A DNA stretch of 64,000 nucleotides, taken from NCBI RefSeq assembly GCF_900112365.1, contig NZ_FOLQ01000001.1, forward strand, positions 1 to 64,000, given 5' to 3'. Positions 17,227 to 25,590 of this stretch are shown piece after piece. Position 1 is the first letter of the stretch. The number at the start of each line of letters is the position of its first letter. The notes below the pieces were generated by a model, which worked only from the letters and a program-made list of their open reading frames with translations, ran no database searches and was not told the DNA's origin. Source of the stretch: Spirosoma endophyticum. Lineage in GTDB: Bacteria; Bacteroidota; Bacteroidia; Cytophagales; Spirosomataceae. A program made the translations under genes and the position numbers.

Positions 17227-17541
17227 TCAATTTGCTGCCGGGAGCAGGTATAGGGTTGCCATAGGCACCATAACACCCTTTTTGTCAGGATGGGGTTTCT
17301 GCCCAAGAAGTGGGGATTGGGCTACGACGACCCGATAGGGCGCTGACTTGCGGTCGGCATTCATTAATGACACCCGGTGTTCAGTCCCTGCCTGAAACGT
17401 AGGTCCAAAAGCCGTATCAAAATCGACCCAGGCATCGGGGGCTAATTGAGTGGTTAATGTCTGGGTATTGTCGGTGTACAACATAAGCCGAAGCAGTACT
17501 TCGGGGGCTAATAAAGTTGCGTTTTCGATCGGAATGTTCAT
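17227..17541 (-). CDS. Small hypothetical protein
   Basis: 104 residues from the ATG at 17541 (MNIPIENATLLAPE...). The frame also opens at a TTG at 17580, but the ATG is better. Alternating beta-type residues (APYRVVVAQSPLL, VMVPMATLYLLPA) suggest an all-beta fold. No signal peptide, membrane span or known motif is seen. It lies between the amidase and the anchored helical protein, all on the minus strand. Confidence 0.5.
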   Translation of the reverse strand: MNIPIENATLLAPEVLLRLMLYTDNTQTLTTQLAPDAWVDFDTAFGPTFQAGTEHRVSLMNADRKSAPYRVVVAQSPLLGQKPHPDKKGVMVPMATLYLLPAAN

Positions 17542-17647
17542 ATAATATAGTTGTTGTATTGTATTGCAAGTAAAATACAAATAGCTAAAAAAGCTAACAC
17601 TATTTTTGAACGGTACCTTCGAAAATGGGGCCTAGAAAACGTATTGT

Positions 17648-18652
17648 CTAGCGGGTGTGATAATCCGATGCCAGTCCCTGATAGAGCCAGTTGGCCAGAG
17701 CCTGCCGATTATCGGCCAGCAAAAACCGACGCTGATCCAATTGGTTTTGGATATTGCCCAGCTCAATAAATACAGTTGGCGCGTGGCTGTTCTTGACAAC
17801 ATACAGGCTGCTCCGGCTGCTTACCCGTCCACAGTAAGGTCGGGCGGGCCGATAGCGTTTGTAATTCGTCTGGAATTTGCGATGGATGTGCTGGGCTAGT
17901 TTTTGCCCGGCTTTACTACCCGGATGATGATAGAAAAACACATCAACCGCCTGACCTTTGCTTCGACTGTCGACATGAAGGGTTACGAATCGTTGATAGC
18001 CCTTGTGACGGGCAAATTGCTGGTTTACAGCCGTGGTCGTTTGCCGGAGCCGGGTTGTCTGGTGATGGGAGATCGCCTGGTTCGGGTAGGCAACTTCATC
18101 GTAGTCGATGGGTAGGAGGGCCCCATCCCGAATGCCATCGTTCGGGTCCTGCACGAGCATATACACTGATGCACCATGTTGAAGCAATACCCGGGCGAGC
18201 CGAATCGTGACATCATAGGCATACTCATCTTCGGCAAGTAACGATTTACCCGCATGACCAACGGCTCCGGGGTCCGGGCCGCCATGACCGGAAGCCAGAT
18301 AGTAGACGCATCCGCTCAGTTTCCTGTCCAGGACAGCTACGTGGGCATCCCGTTTCCCCAGGAGTGGCATGACCACTACGTTAGACCTGGCTGCGACTTT
18401 CTTGGCAGACGCAGTCGTTTTAACTGACTTCGTCATTTTAACCGAATGAGCCGATGAGCGGGTTGCTTTAGCCGTAATCCCTGTCGAACGTTTACTGGCT
18501 GATCTTGAACGGGCAGAAGCATGCCAGGTTGTTTTTTTTGCTTTAGCCTTGAACGTGGTAACGGCCGGATGGCCGGTAACGTCCTGAAAAGCAATGACTA
18601 TCAGGAGAAAACCGGCGAATGAACGTAGTAAGGAGGGCAAAGGACTAGTCAA
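17648..18652 (-). CDS. N-acetylmuramoyl-L-alanine amidase
   Basis: Zinc amidase that cuts the bond between muramic acid and the peptide stem of peptidoglycan (Amidase_3 family). 334 residues. A signal peptide occupies about 1-27. A basic Ala/Lys/Ser/Thr-rich linker follows to about 90 and may bind wall or DNA-like polyanions. The catalytic domain runs from about 114 to 330, with zinc ligands in SGHGGPDPGA (His123), the acidic LAEDEYAYD (Glu141/143) and LHVDS (His226), and the catalytic Glu297 in FIELGNIQN. The only start is TTG (18652); a stop lies five codons upstream and there is no internal ATG before the signal peptide, so the start is uncertain. Confidence 0.85.
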   Translation of the reverse strand: MTSPLPSLLRSFAGFLLIVIAFQDVTGHPAVTTFKAKAKKTTWHASARSRSASKRSTGITAKATRSSAHSVKMTKSVKTTASAKKVAARSNVVVMPLLGKRDAHVAVLDRKLSGCVYYLASGHGGPDPGAVGHAGKSLLAEDEYAYDVTIRLARVLLQHGASVYMLVQDPNDGIRDGALLPIDYDEVAYPNQAISHHQTTRLRQTTTAVNQQFARHKGYQRFVTLHVDSRSKGQAVDVFFYHHPGSKAGQKLAQHIHRKFQTNYKRYRPARPYCGRVSSRSSLYVVKNSHAPTVFIELGNIQNQLDQRRFLLADNRQALANWLYQGLASDYHTR

Positions 18653-18800
18653 AGTAGAGAATGATCAGAATGGAAATATGGATACGTTACCTGATTGCTG
18701 TAGGTCTGAAAGATGCCCTAAATGAATCTGACAGCTACTTACATCCCTGTCAAAACGGTAGATGGACGTATTTCAGTACATAGTGGCCTGAAGAAACGGC

Positions 18801-18808
18801 TACCTTTG
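18801..18808 (+). promoter_or_regulatory. TAnnTTTG -7 element before the helicase
   Basis: TACCTTTG matches the -7 consensus and ends three bases before the ATG at 18812. This decides the start of the helicase and predicts a leaderless mRNA. Confidence 0.55.
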
Positions 18809-18811
18809 TGT

Positions 18812-20710
18812 ATGGATTACTTTAAAAACCTGCTTGACTTATTAAAGGCTGAACGAGAAGAAGACCGTAATCAGTATCGCAAACTTACCGAAACGACTTC
18901 AATTGCCGAACGCCGGGCCAATGGCCTGACCTGGTACCCCATTGCCATCAGGGGCTCCGAAATGAGTCGGGGAGATTACGTAACGGTCGAAGTGGAACGT
19001 ACCACGCATCAGGATATTTCGCATCAACTGCGTTCGGGCATGCCCGCCCTGTTTTTTAGTAACCACGACCCTAAGACCGACCGGGTCGAAGGCACGATTT
19101 CCTACCTAAGCGGCAATCGGCTTAAAATTACGCTGCTTACCGACGAATTGCCCGACTGGTCGCGGGATGGCAAGCTGGGTGTTGAAATGCTCTTTGACGA
19201 CAAGAGTTATGACGAGATGCAGGAAGCCCTCAAAACGGCTAATACCCTTAGTGAGAACCCCCAGAATCGGTTAATTAATATCCTGACCGGCCAGAAGTCA
19301 CCCACCTTTCATGCCGATGTACCCAGGCTGTCGATTCCAAAATTAAATGAGAGTCAGCTTCGTGCCGTAGAAAATATACTGGCCGCCAATGAACTGGCTA
19401 TCGTTCATGGCCCGCCCGGAACGGGTAAGACCACGACGCTGGTGCAGGCCATAAAAGCCTTGATTCAGCAGGATCACCAAAAGATACTGGTCGTTGCCCC
19501 CAGCAATACGGCGGTCGATCTGTTAAGTGAAAAATTGCATGAAGAGGGGCTGAACGTATTACGGGTAGGCAATCCCGCCCGTGTATCAGAGCGATTGATG
19601 GCGCTCACGCTGGATCATAAAATGGCCGAACATAGCCTGATGAAAGAAGCCAAAAAGCTGAAAAAGCAGGCGAATGAGTTCAAGAACATGGCGCATAAGT
19701 ACAAGCGCAGTTTTGGCAAAGCCGAGCGGGATCAGCGAAAAGCGCTCTTTGATGAAGCCCACCGGATTATGAAAGACGTCGGGAATACGGAACAATACAT
19801 CATCGACGATCTGGTGGCGAAAGCGCAGGTCATAACCGCTACGTTAGTGGGTTCTAACCAGTACATGATTCGCAACCTCAATTTTCATACGGTTGTCATC
19901 GACGAAGCGGGACAGGCCCTGGAACCCGCCTGCTGGATACCCATTCTGAAAGGGCAGAAACTGGTTCTGGCGGGTGATCATTGCCAGCTTTCGCCAACTA
20001 TAAAATCGGCTGAAGCTGCGCGAAAAGGGCTGAGTACCACCTTGCTGGAAAAGTGCGTGACGTTGCATCCCGAAGCCGTTACGTTACTTGAAGAGCAGTA
20101 CCGGATGCACGAACACATCATGGGCTACTCGTCGCAGGTGTTTTACGATAATCGGGTAAAAGCCCATGCGTCGGTGGCGACTCATTCGCTGTTCTCGGGC
20201 GACAGGTCAATCGCGTTTATTGACACCGCCGGGTGCGGATTTGAGGAAAAACTGGAGGGTACCAGTTCAACGAACCTAGAAGAAGCCGCTTTGCTGTTTA
20301 AGCACCTAACCCAGTTGGTGGCCGAATTGAGCCAGTTTTACACGCCACAGAATTTCCCAGGTATCGCCATTATTTCGCCTTACAAACAACAACTGAACGT
20401 ACTGAACGAGCAACTGCTGCATTCGCCTGAACTGGAACCGTACCGGGCCAACATCTCGATCAACACGATCGATAGTTTTCAGGGCCAGGAGCGCGATATC
20501 GTGTATATCTCCATGACCCGCAGTAACGATGCCGGCGAGATTGGTTTTTTGTCAGATGTTCGCCGGATGAACGTAGCGATGACCCGTGCCCGGAAAAAAC
20601 TGGTCATTGTGGGCGATAGTGCTACGTTGTCGAGCCTTGCTTTTTACGCTGACTTTGTTTCCTACGCCGAAGCGCACGACGGGTATCACAGCGCCTGGGA
20701 ATGGATGTAA
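18812..20710 (+). CDS. UPF1-family superfamily 1 DNA/RNA helicase
   Basis: 632 residues from the ATG at 18812; the frame is open from 18722, but the -7 element before 18812 favours the inner start (MDYFKNLLDLL...). Residues 1-185 form an N-terminal beta domain like those of IGHMBP2 and related helicases. The motor shows Walker A GPPGTGKTT (200-208, Lys206), motif Ia VVAPSNTAVDLL, motif II IDEAGQA (Asp364-Glu365), motif III LAGDHCQLSPT, motif IV EEQYRMHE, motif V TIDSFQGQERDIV and motif VI RRMNVAMTRARK. A basic helical insert (KEAKKLKKQANEFKNM) sits between Ia and II, as in the family. It probably unwinds nucleic acid in a repair or RNA-related task; no neighbour narrows this. Confidence 0.9.
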   Translation: MDYFKNLLDLLKAEREEDRNQYRKLTETTSIAERRANGLTWYPIAIRGSEMSRGDYVTVEVERTTHQDISHQLRSGMPALFFSNHDPKTDRVEGTISYLSGNRLKITLLTDELPDWSRDGKLGVEMLFDDKSYDEMQEALKTANTLSENPQNRLINILTGQKSPTFHADVPRLSIPKLNESQLRAVENILAANELAIVHGPPGTGKTTTLVQAIKALIQQDHQKILVVAPSNTAVDLLSEKLHEEGLNVLRVGNPARVSERLMALTLDHKMAEHSLMKEAKKLKKQANEFKNMAHKYKRSFGKAERDQRKALFDEAHRIMKDVGNTEQYIIDDLVAKAQVITATLVGSNQYMIRNLNFHTVVIDEAGQALEPACWIPILKGQKLVLAGDHCQLSPTIKSAEAARKGLSTTLLEKCVTLHPEAVTLLEEQYRMHEHIMGYSSQVFYDNRVKAHASVATHSLFSGDRSIAFIDTAGCGFEEKLEGTSSTNLEEAALLFKHLTQLVAELSQFYTPQNFPGIAIISPYKQQLNVLNEQLLHSPELEPYRANISINTIDSFQGQERDIVYISMTRSNDAGEIGFLSDVRRMNVAMTRARKKLVIVGDSATLSSLAFYADFVSYAEAHDGYHSAWEWM

Positions 20711-20895
20711 TGGCTGCAAAACTGGCCATCTGCGAAAAGCATGCGCTTATACATTGGGGACTAATGCTTTCAGATTTGGGACATTGACACGACTATACAG
20801 GTAAGGTTTGTTATGTTTACGCAAGGCTATTTACCTCATCGTTCGAACGTTATCCGATTGATTTTCTCCCATCTTTAAACGCAAACGGTCATTCT

Positions 20896-21834
20896 ATGGC
20901 AACTCGTGTACTACATTATCTAACCCTGCTGGCCGTGGCTGGCGGGCTGGTAACCTGTTCTGATCACCGCTTTCCCGACATTACGCCCGGCTCGACGACG
21001 TCTCGTTTGCGTGTTAAATCCCTGACGGAGGAATTACCCAATTTACTGCCTAAAGTGAGTGCCTTTCGCTACGACCAGCAGGGCCGGCTCAGTTCGATCA
21101 TATCCTATCAGACGCCCGACAGCAGCGTGGCTGAAGTAATCTACAATACTTACTCATACGATGCTCAGAATCGACTGACAGGGCTGGGGCGACAACAAGT
21201 TCCATACCCCCGTCCCCAGGGTGGTCAGTTCAATCTAACTACGGGGTATAGCTACACATACAATAGCTTGAGTCAGGTGTCCGGTATACTCGGACCAAAT
21301 TATTTGTCATGGTATTACACCTATGACAATGCCAATCAACTGGCGGGAAGCACTGTCTCTTTTTCACACCCACGGTTCAGTGTTGAGGGGGGCTATTTAT
21401 TCACGTTTACTGGGAAAAACCTTACGCAAACGAGGGGTTTTATTGGGATCAGATATCAGGGGATGCCACCGGGATCGAATCCTCCTTTGTCTGGATTTAG
21501 CCCGACTACCTACACGCACGATGATAAAATAAACCCCTTCTACGGTGCGTTTGTGATTCCCTCAGCGGTGGGCGGTTTTGGCAATATTTTATTATCACCA
21601 GGTGCACTGATGACTAATGCGCTGTTTGGCGGATCAGATAATATACTTTCGTTAAGTCAAAACAACGTATTGTCTGAAACGCCACCGTCCGGGTCCACCG
21701 ATAACTCAATCACGTATCAGTATCAGTATAATGCGGCCAATCTGCCCACGGTGCGCATAAAGACGATTACGCCATCTAACCCAAACTACCCTGTAACGAC
21801 GGAGACGTTGCGCTTCGAGTATGAGACGTATTGA
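20896..21834 (+). CDS. Lipoprotein with YD/RHS-like repeats
   Basis: 312 residues. The N-terminus is a lipoprotein signal ending in GGLVTCSDH, with Cys21 as the lipid-carrying residue. The body contains repeated Tyr-Asp type motifs: AFRYDQQGRLSSI, YSYDAQNRLTGL, YTYDNANQLAGS and YQYNAANLPTV. These resemble the YD repeats of RHS proteins but without the toxin-cage length, so this is a small, surface or periplasmic beta protein of unknown role. Such short YD lipoproteins are common in Cytophagales. It is flanked by a clear hairpin terminator. Confidence 0.7.
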   Translation: MATRVLHYLTLLAVAGGLVTCSDHRFPDITPGSTTSRLRVKSLTEELPNLLPKVSAFRYDQQGRLSSIISYQTPDSSVAEVIYNTYSYDAQNRLTGLGRQQVPYPRPQGGQFNLTTGYSYTYNSLSQVSGILGPNYLSWYYTYDNANQLAGSTVSFSHPRFSVEGGYLFTFTGKNLTQTRGFIGIRYQGMPPGSNPPLSGFSPTTYTHDDKINPFYGAFVIPSAVGGFGNILLSPGALMTNALFGGSDNILSLSQNNVLSETPPSGSTDNSITYQYQYNAANLPTVRIKTITPSNPNYPVTTETLRFEYETY

Positions 21835-21867
21835 CCCTGCATAAATTCTGATTCACTTATTTCCAGT

Positions 21868-21897
21868 AAGGCCACAGGTTTTCAAACCTGTGGCCTT
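21868..21897 (+). terminator. Hairpin terminator after the lipoprotein gene
   Basis: AAGGCCACAGGTTT pairs with AAACCTGTGGCCTT around a minimal loop (TC, more likely TTTCAAA in practice), followed by GTCGTTT. Confidence 0.75.
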
Positions 21898-22005
21898 GTC
21901 GTTTATCCTGCAACTGGGCGATATTCTAGCTTAATGTTATTTCATTATACCACTTATGAAGCCTTGTAGCAGGCATTTTATTAATTTTAGGTATACTGTA
22001 CAGAT

Positions 22006-22542
22006 ATGAACGAAATTCACCTTTCACGAAGCTTTCTAAAAAGACCCCTTAACAGTGTGGTGCTGATCCTGATAGTCGTGCTGGTTACAGAAATACTGTC
22101 CTGGAGTATGAGTTATACGGCTAAATCGCAACGGATCGAAGCCGCTGGAGGCCTTTGGCAGTACATCAGTTTACTTGTTCGAATTATGGTTATTCCAGAG
22201 GTAGTTAGTGCTATTATAATTACGCTGGTTATCAATCTCGTCCATCGTTGGTTCAAGGTCAGGAGCGTTGCTGCCGATTGGTTTTCTGTAGCTAAATATG
22301 AACTTAGTTTTCTGCCCGTATTGGGCCTTGTCTATTTTCTATTTATTCCTTTTACCCAGTCTATACGCTATCTGTTAGCTAAGCTTCCAGCCTACTCTTT
22401 TTCTGACTACTGGAATGGCTACATCCTGACTAGCTATACGTGGCCCGTCTATTTTGTTTATCTTCTACCGGTATTGTTGCTGGGCTATAGCGCGCTTAAT
22501 CTTTCGCTCCTTATTGATTTTTTGAAGCAGGACAAAACGTAG
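22006..22542 (+). CDS. Four-span membrane protein, unknown
   Basis: 178 residues with four hydrophobic segments at about 17-37, 49-77, 95-115 and 146-172. No catalytic or binding motif is visible and I recognise no family. It ends five bases from the convergent AtuA-C gene, with no terminator between them, so transcripts from the two sides overlap. Confidence 0.65.
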   Translation: MNEIHLSRSFLKRPLNSVVLILIVVLVTEILSWSMSYTAKSQRIEAAGGLWQYISLLVRIMVIPEVVSAIIITLVINLVHRWFKVRSVAADWFSVAKYELSFLPVLGLVYFLFIPFTQSIRYLLAKLPAYSFSDYWNGYILTSYTWPVYFVYLLPVLLLGYSALNLSLLIDFLKQDKT

Positions 22543-22547
22543 TGGAT

Positions 22548-22859
22548 TCAATCGCCAATTTCCATCTCCAGCAAGGCGTAACTCAGGCTTTTGCCGTGTG
22601 TGTCCATCGTTAAGGACGTAGTGACGCCCCCCGTCAGGGCTTGCTGACACACAAACTGGAGGGCTGGCAGGTTCGGTAATTCATACCGGATCACGTCGCC
22701 CGCGATAATATCCCGCATATGATTTTTGACTACGTCAGCGGTTACCAGCGTACGGAGTAATTCGTAATCCTCGGCTCTGTAAGGAATTAGCGACAGGGTC
22801 AGCGTATTGCCTTTATCGCCCGCCCGGCTGTGGGCCAGGTCATAGAGTTTACGTTTCAT
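22548..22859 (-). CDS. AtuA C-terminal-domain protein
   Basis: 103 residues. YDLAHSRAGDKGNTLTLSLIP, the RYELPNLPALQFVCQQAL segment and DTHGKSLSYALLEMEI match the small domain found at the C-terminus of AtuA-type proteins, here encoded as a separate gene. Its ATG overlaps the stop of the AtuA gene by four bases (22856-22859), so both products are made together and probably form one complex. AtuA is linked to acyclic terpene (citronellol/geraniol) use in Pseudomonas, but the chemical step is not established. Confidence 0.8.
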   Translation of the reverse strand: MKRKLYDLAHSRAGDKGNTLTLSLIPYRAEDYELLRTLVTADVVKNHMRDIIAGDVIRYELPNLPALQFVCQQALTGGVTTSLTMDTHGKSLSYALLEMEIGD

Positions 22860-24178
22860 GCGTGTAGGACGGTGACGTGAGACGTTGCTTTTAAACGGGG
22901 GAGGAGCGTCGAGACAATGCCCACTACCTCATGTATGTATTTTCGGGCTCCACCACCACCGGCGGGTCCGTTAGTATAGAGTGCTTCCACTTCCTCGCCA
23001 ACTAACGCGGCCTGTTGCGCTGTGGTGGCCTTTCCCGCAACCCGCAACCGAATTTCGTAGGGGTCGGGGTAGTTGCCAAAGTTCGTTCGATGGACCGACG
23101 TACTGCCAATGTAATCGATCCGTAGATCCGTAAACCGCTCCTGCAGCCGTTCCTGAATGATTGATCCGGCAAGTTGCGCCCGCCCCAGGGCATTCGATCC
23201 GGCATAGGAGATTTCGCCTTCGCCGATATAGCCAGCTTCATAGCCAATGCTTACTTTCAGCGTATCGGGTCGGGTTTGACCGCGTCCACCCGACGCACTT
23301 ACCTGATTGGGGCCGCTTTCGGTTAAACGGACTTGTGTAAAATCTGCAATCACATCGGGCGTGATGTAGCGACTCGGGTCCATCACTTCATACAATAACT
23401 GTTCTTTCGCGGTGGCAACGCTCAGATGTCCTCCGGTGCCTGCTACTTTGCCGAACACAGCTGCGCCATCCCGCGAAACATCGGCAAACGGATGTCCCAG
23501 ATGTGCCATGTCAGGTACGTTTTTTCGGCCGGGATCGGCAAAATAACCACCGGTAAGCTGGCCTGCGCATTCCAGCAAATGACCAATAACGGTGCCTTGC
23601 CCGATCTGGTCAGCCTCATCCAGCGACCAGCCGAATTCATGCACCAGCGGGGAAACGAACAAAGACGGGTCGGCCACGCGTCCTGTAATGATAATACTGG
23701 CCGAAGTTGCCAGCGCAGGCAGGATCGCATCAGACCCCAGATACGCATTCGCCGAAATCAGCGGACCCGAATCGGTCAGGGGCTTGCCTGTTTCCAGCGC
23801 CGTTTCATCACCCGAAAGTTGATCAAATACATCATCGCCCGTCACGGCAGCTACGGTTATCGGTAGGTTCAAGCGTCGGGCAATGCCGCAGATTTTTTCG
23901 GCCGCTGCCAGTGGGTTTGCCGCTCCCATATTCGTGATCAGACGAACGTTATTAGCTAGCAAGTGAGGCAACAGACTCTCGATTCGGCGTTCCAGTAGCG
24001 GGTCGTAGCCTTTGGTTGGGTCCTGGCGTTTGCGTTTTTGCGCCAGCGCAATGGTACGTTCGGCCAGACATTCCAGCACGAGGTAATCCAGTTGGCCCTG
24101 CTGGACGAGCATAACCGCCGGTTCGAGCCGATCGCCGGAAAAGCCCGCCCCACAACCAATTCTAATACGTTCTTTCAT
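22856..24178 (-). CDS. AtuA family protein (DUF1446)
   Basis: 440 residues. The N-terminus IRIGCGAGFSGDRLEPAV, LDYLVLECLAERTIALAQ, ITNMGAANP and the GRVADPSLFVSPLVHEFGW segment are typical of the AtuA/DUF1446 family. The C-terminal domain that follows in many homologues is split off into the overlapping next gene. There is no signal peptide. Reported members act in catabolic clusters for branched or unusual carboxylic acids, usually with acyl-CoA carboxylases; none is seen here. With a CitMHS transporter and esterases upstream on the same strand, a role in handling a di- or tricarboxylate released from an ester is my inference. Confidence 0.8.
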   Translation of the reverse strand: MKERIRIGCGAGFSGDRLEPAVMLVQQGQLDYLVLECLAERTIALAQKRKRQDPTKGYDPLLERRIESLLPHLLANNVRLITNMGAANPLAAAEKICGIARRLNLPITVAAVTGDDVFDQLSGDETALETGKPLTDSGPLISANAYLGSDAILPALATSASIIITGRVADPSLFVSPLVHEFGWSLDEADQIGQGTVIGHLLECAGQLTGGYFADPGRKNVPDMAHLGHPFADVSRDGAAVFGKVAGTGGHLSVATAKEQLLYEVMDPSRYITPDVIADFTQVRLTESGPNQVSASGGRGQTRPDTLKVSIGYEAGYIGEGEISYAGSNALGRAQLAGSIIQERLQERFTDLRIDYIGSTSVHRTNFGNYPDPYEIRLRVAGKATTAQQAALVGEEVEALYTNGPAGGGGARKYIHEVVGIVSTLLPRLKATSHVTVLHA

Positions 24179-24287
24179 TAGAAAATAAAGAGCGAAAGAG
24201 TGAACCGGAGCGCCTGACCGGAGTGAAAGAGCGAAGAACTGAACGAGGTAACACGTTCAGCATTTTTAATGGCGAAGCAAGTCTGTT

Positions 24288-25583
24288 TCATAAGTGAATC
24301 GACCCGGTTAAAAGGGCTGCCAGCGTCATCACTAACGTAGTGCCGAAGGCCCATTTGAGGATAAACTTCTGGTGATCGCCCAGATCAACTTCGGCCAGAC
24401 CAACCAGCAGAAAGGTCGATGCCGTGAGTGGACTGACCGGAAAACCAACCGTCATTTGCCCCAGCAAGGCCGCCCGTCCAATCTCCAGCGGGTCGATGCC
24501 AAATTGGGTTGCGGTCTGGCTCAGAATCGGGACGACACCAAAGTAATAGGCATCGGGTGTAAAGAGCAGACTCGCGGGCATACTCGTTACGGCCGTAAGC
24601 GTTGGTAGCCAGTTGGCGTGCTGTTGTGGAATGAGCGAAACGACCGACGTTGCCATTGCATCGATCATATGGGCACCCGTCAGGATACCCGAAAAAACAC
24701 CGGCTGCGAAGATCATACTCGACACCATGAAAATGTTGTTGCCGTGACTCTTCACCACCTTCTGCTGATCGCTGAGTTTGGGGTAATTGATCAGCAGCGC
24801 GACCACACTGGCTACGATAAACAGAGCCGCTGCCGGTACCCAGCCTTTCATCAACGTAGTGATGAGGGCAATGGTCAGCACGGCATTTACCCAGAAGAGT
24901 TTCGGACGGCGAAACTGCCGTTGTTCTTCAGTCAGGTTTTCCTGATGAACGTAGCGGAGGTCGACGACACCCAGCCGTTTTCGCTCTTTCAGACCAAACC
25001 AGTACGCGACAAACAATACCCAGGCAACCCCCGCCAGAATCGCCGGAATATTGGGATTGAAGAGGTGCGGAGCATCGGTTTTTAAGGTCGAAATAGCCCG
25101 CGCCGACGTCCCCGACCAGGGCACCAAATGCATCGGCCCGACGCTCAGAGCCACAATGCCCGATAACATCAACCGGTTGATACGTAGCTGTTTGTAAATC
25201 GGCAGGAAGGCCGATAGTACGATCATGAACGTAGCGGTACCATCGCCGTCGAGGTGAACGATCATGGTTAGAATAGCCGTTCCGACGATGACTTTCAGCG
25301 GGTCGCCTTTCACGTAGCGGATAATGGCGGCAATGATCGGATCGAACAGACCTACGTCGAGCATCGTCCCAAAATAGAGTACGGCAAACATCAGCAGAAT
25401 CCCGGTTGGGGCTACCTGCTTTATGCCCGTCAGTACCATCTCACCCAGTTCTTTCGGGCCAAATCCTGCCAAAAAACCCATGACGACCGGCACCAGCACC
25501 AGCGCCGTCAGCACCGACAATCGTTTGGTGATAATCAACAGCAGGAAAATGCCAATCGTGGCGAAACCGAGTACAGAGAGCAT
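24288..25583 (-). CDS. CitMHS-family carboxylate:cation symporter
   Basis: 431 residues with about eleven to twelve membrane spans. The family brings in citrate complexed to divalent metals together with protons. MLDVGLFDPI, IVHLDGDGTATFMIVLSAFLP, HLVPWSGTSARAIS and the late FTPDAYYFGVVPI segment agree with CitM/CitH relatives. It sits between the hydrolase at 25591 (seven bases upstream) and AtuA, so it is likely the importer for a carboxylate handled by this operon. Citrate itself is not proven as substrate. Confidence 0.85.
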   Translation of the reverse strand: MLSVLGFATIGIFLLLIITKRLSVLTALVLVPVVMGFLAGFGPKELGEMVLTGIKQVAPTGILLMFAVLYFGTMLDVGLFDPIIAAIIRYVKGDPLKVIVGTAILTMIVHLDGDGTATFMIVLSAFLPIYKQLRINRLMLSGIVALSVGPMHLVPWSGTSARAISTLKTDAPHLFNPNIPAILAGVAWVLFVAYWFGLKERKRLGVVDLRYVHQENLTEEQRQFRRPKLFWVNAVLTIALITTLMKGWVPAAALFIVASVVALLINYPKLSDQQKVVKSHGNNIFMVSSMIFAAGVFSGILTGAHMIDAMATSVVSLIPQQHANWLPTLTAVTSMPASLLFTPDAYYFGVVPILSQTATQFGIDPLEIGRAALLGQMTVGFPVSPLTASTFLLVGLAEVDLGDHQKFILKWAFGTTLVMTLAALLTGSIHL

Positions 25584-25590
25584 GATACGT

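Noticed and set aside
20896-21834. RHS toxin
   Set aside because: The protein is short, a lipoprotein, and has no toxin tip or immunity gene after it.
22006-22542. Transport or immunity role for the four-span protein
   Set aside because: Nothing beyond hydrophobic spans supports a function.
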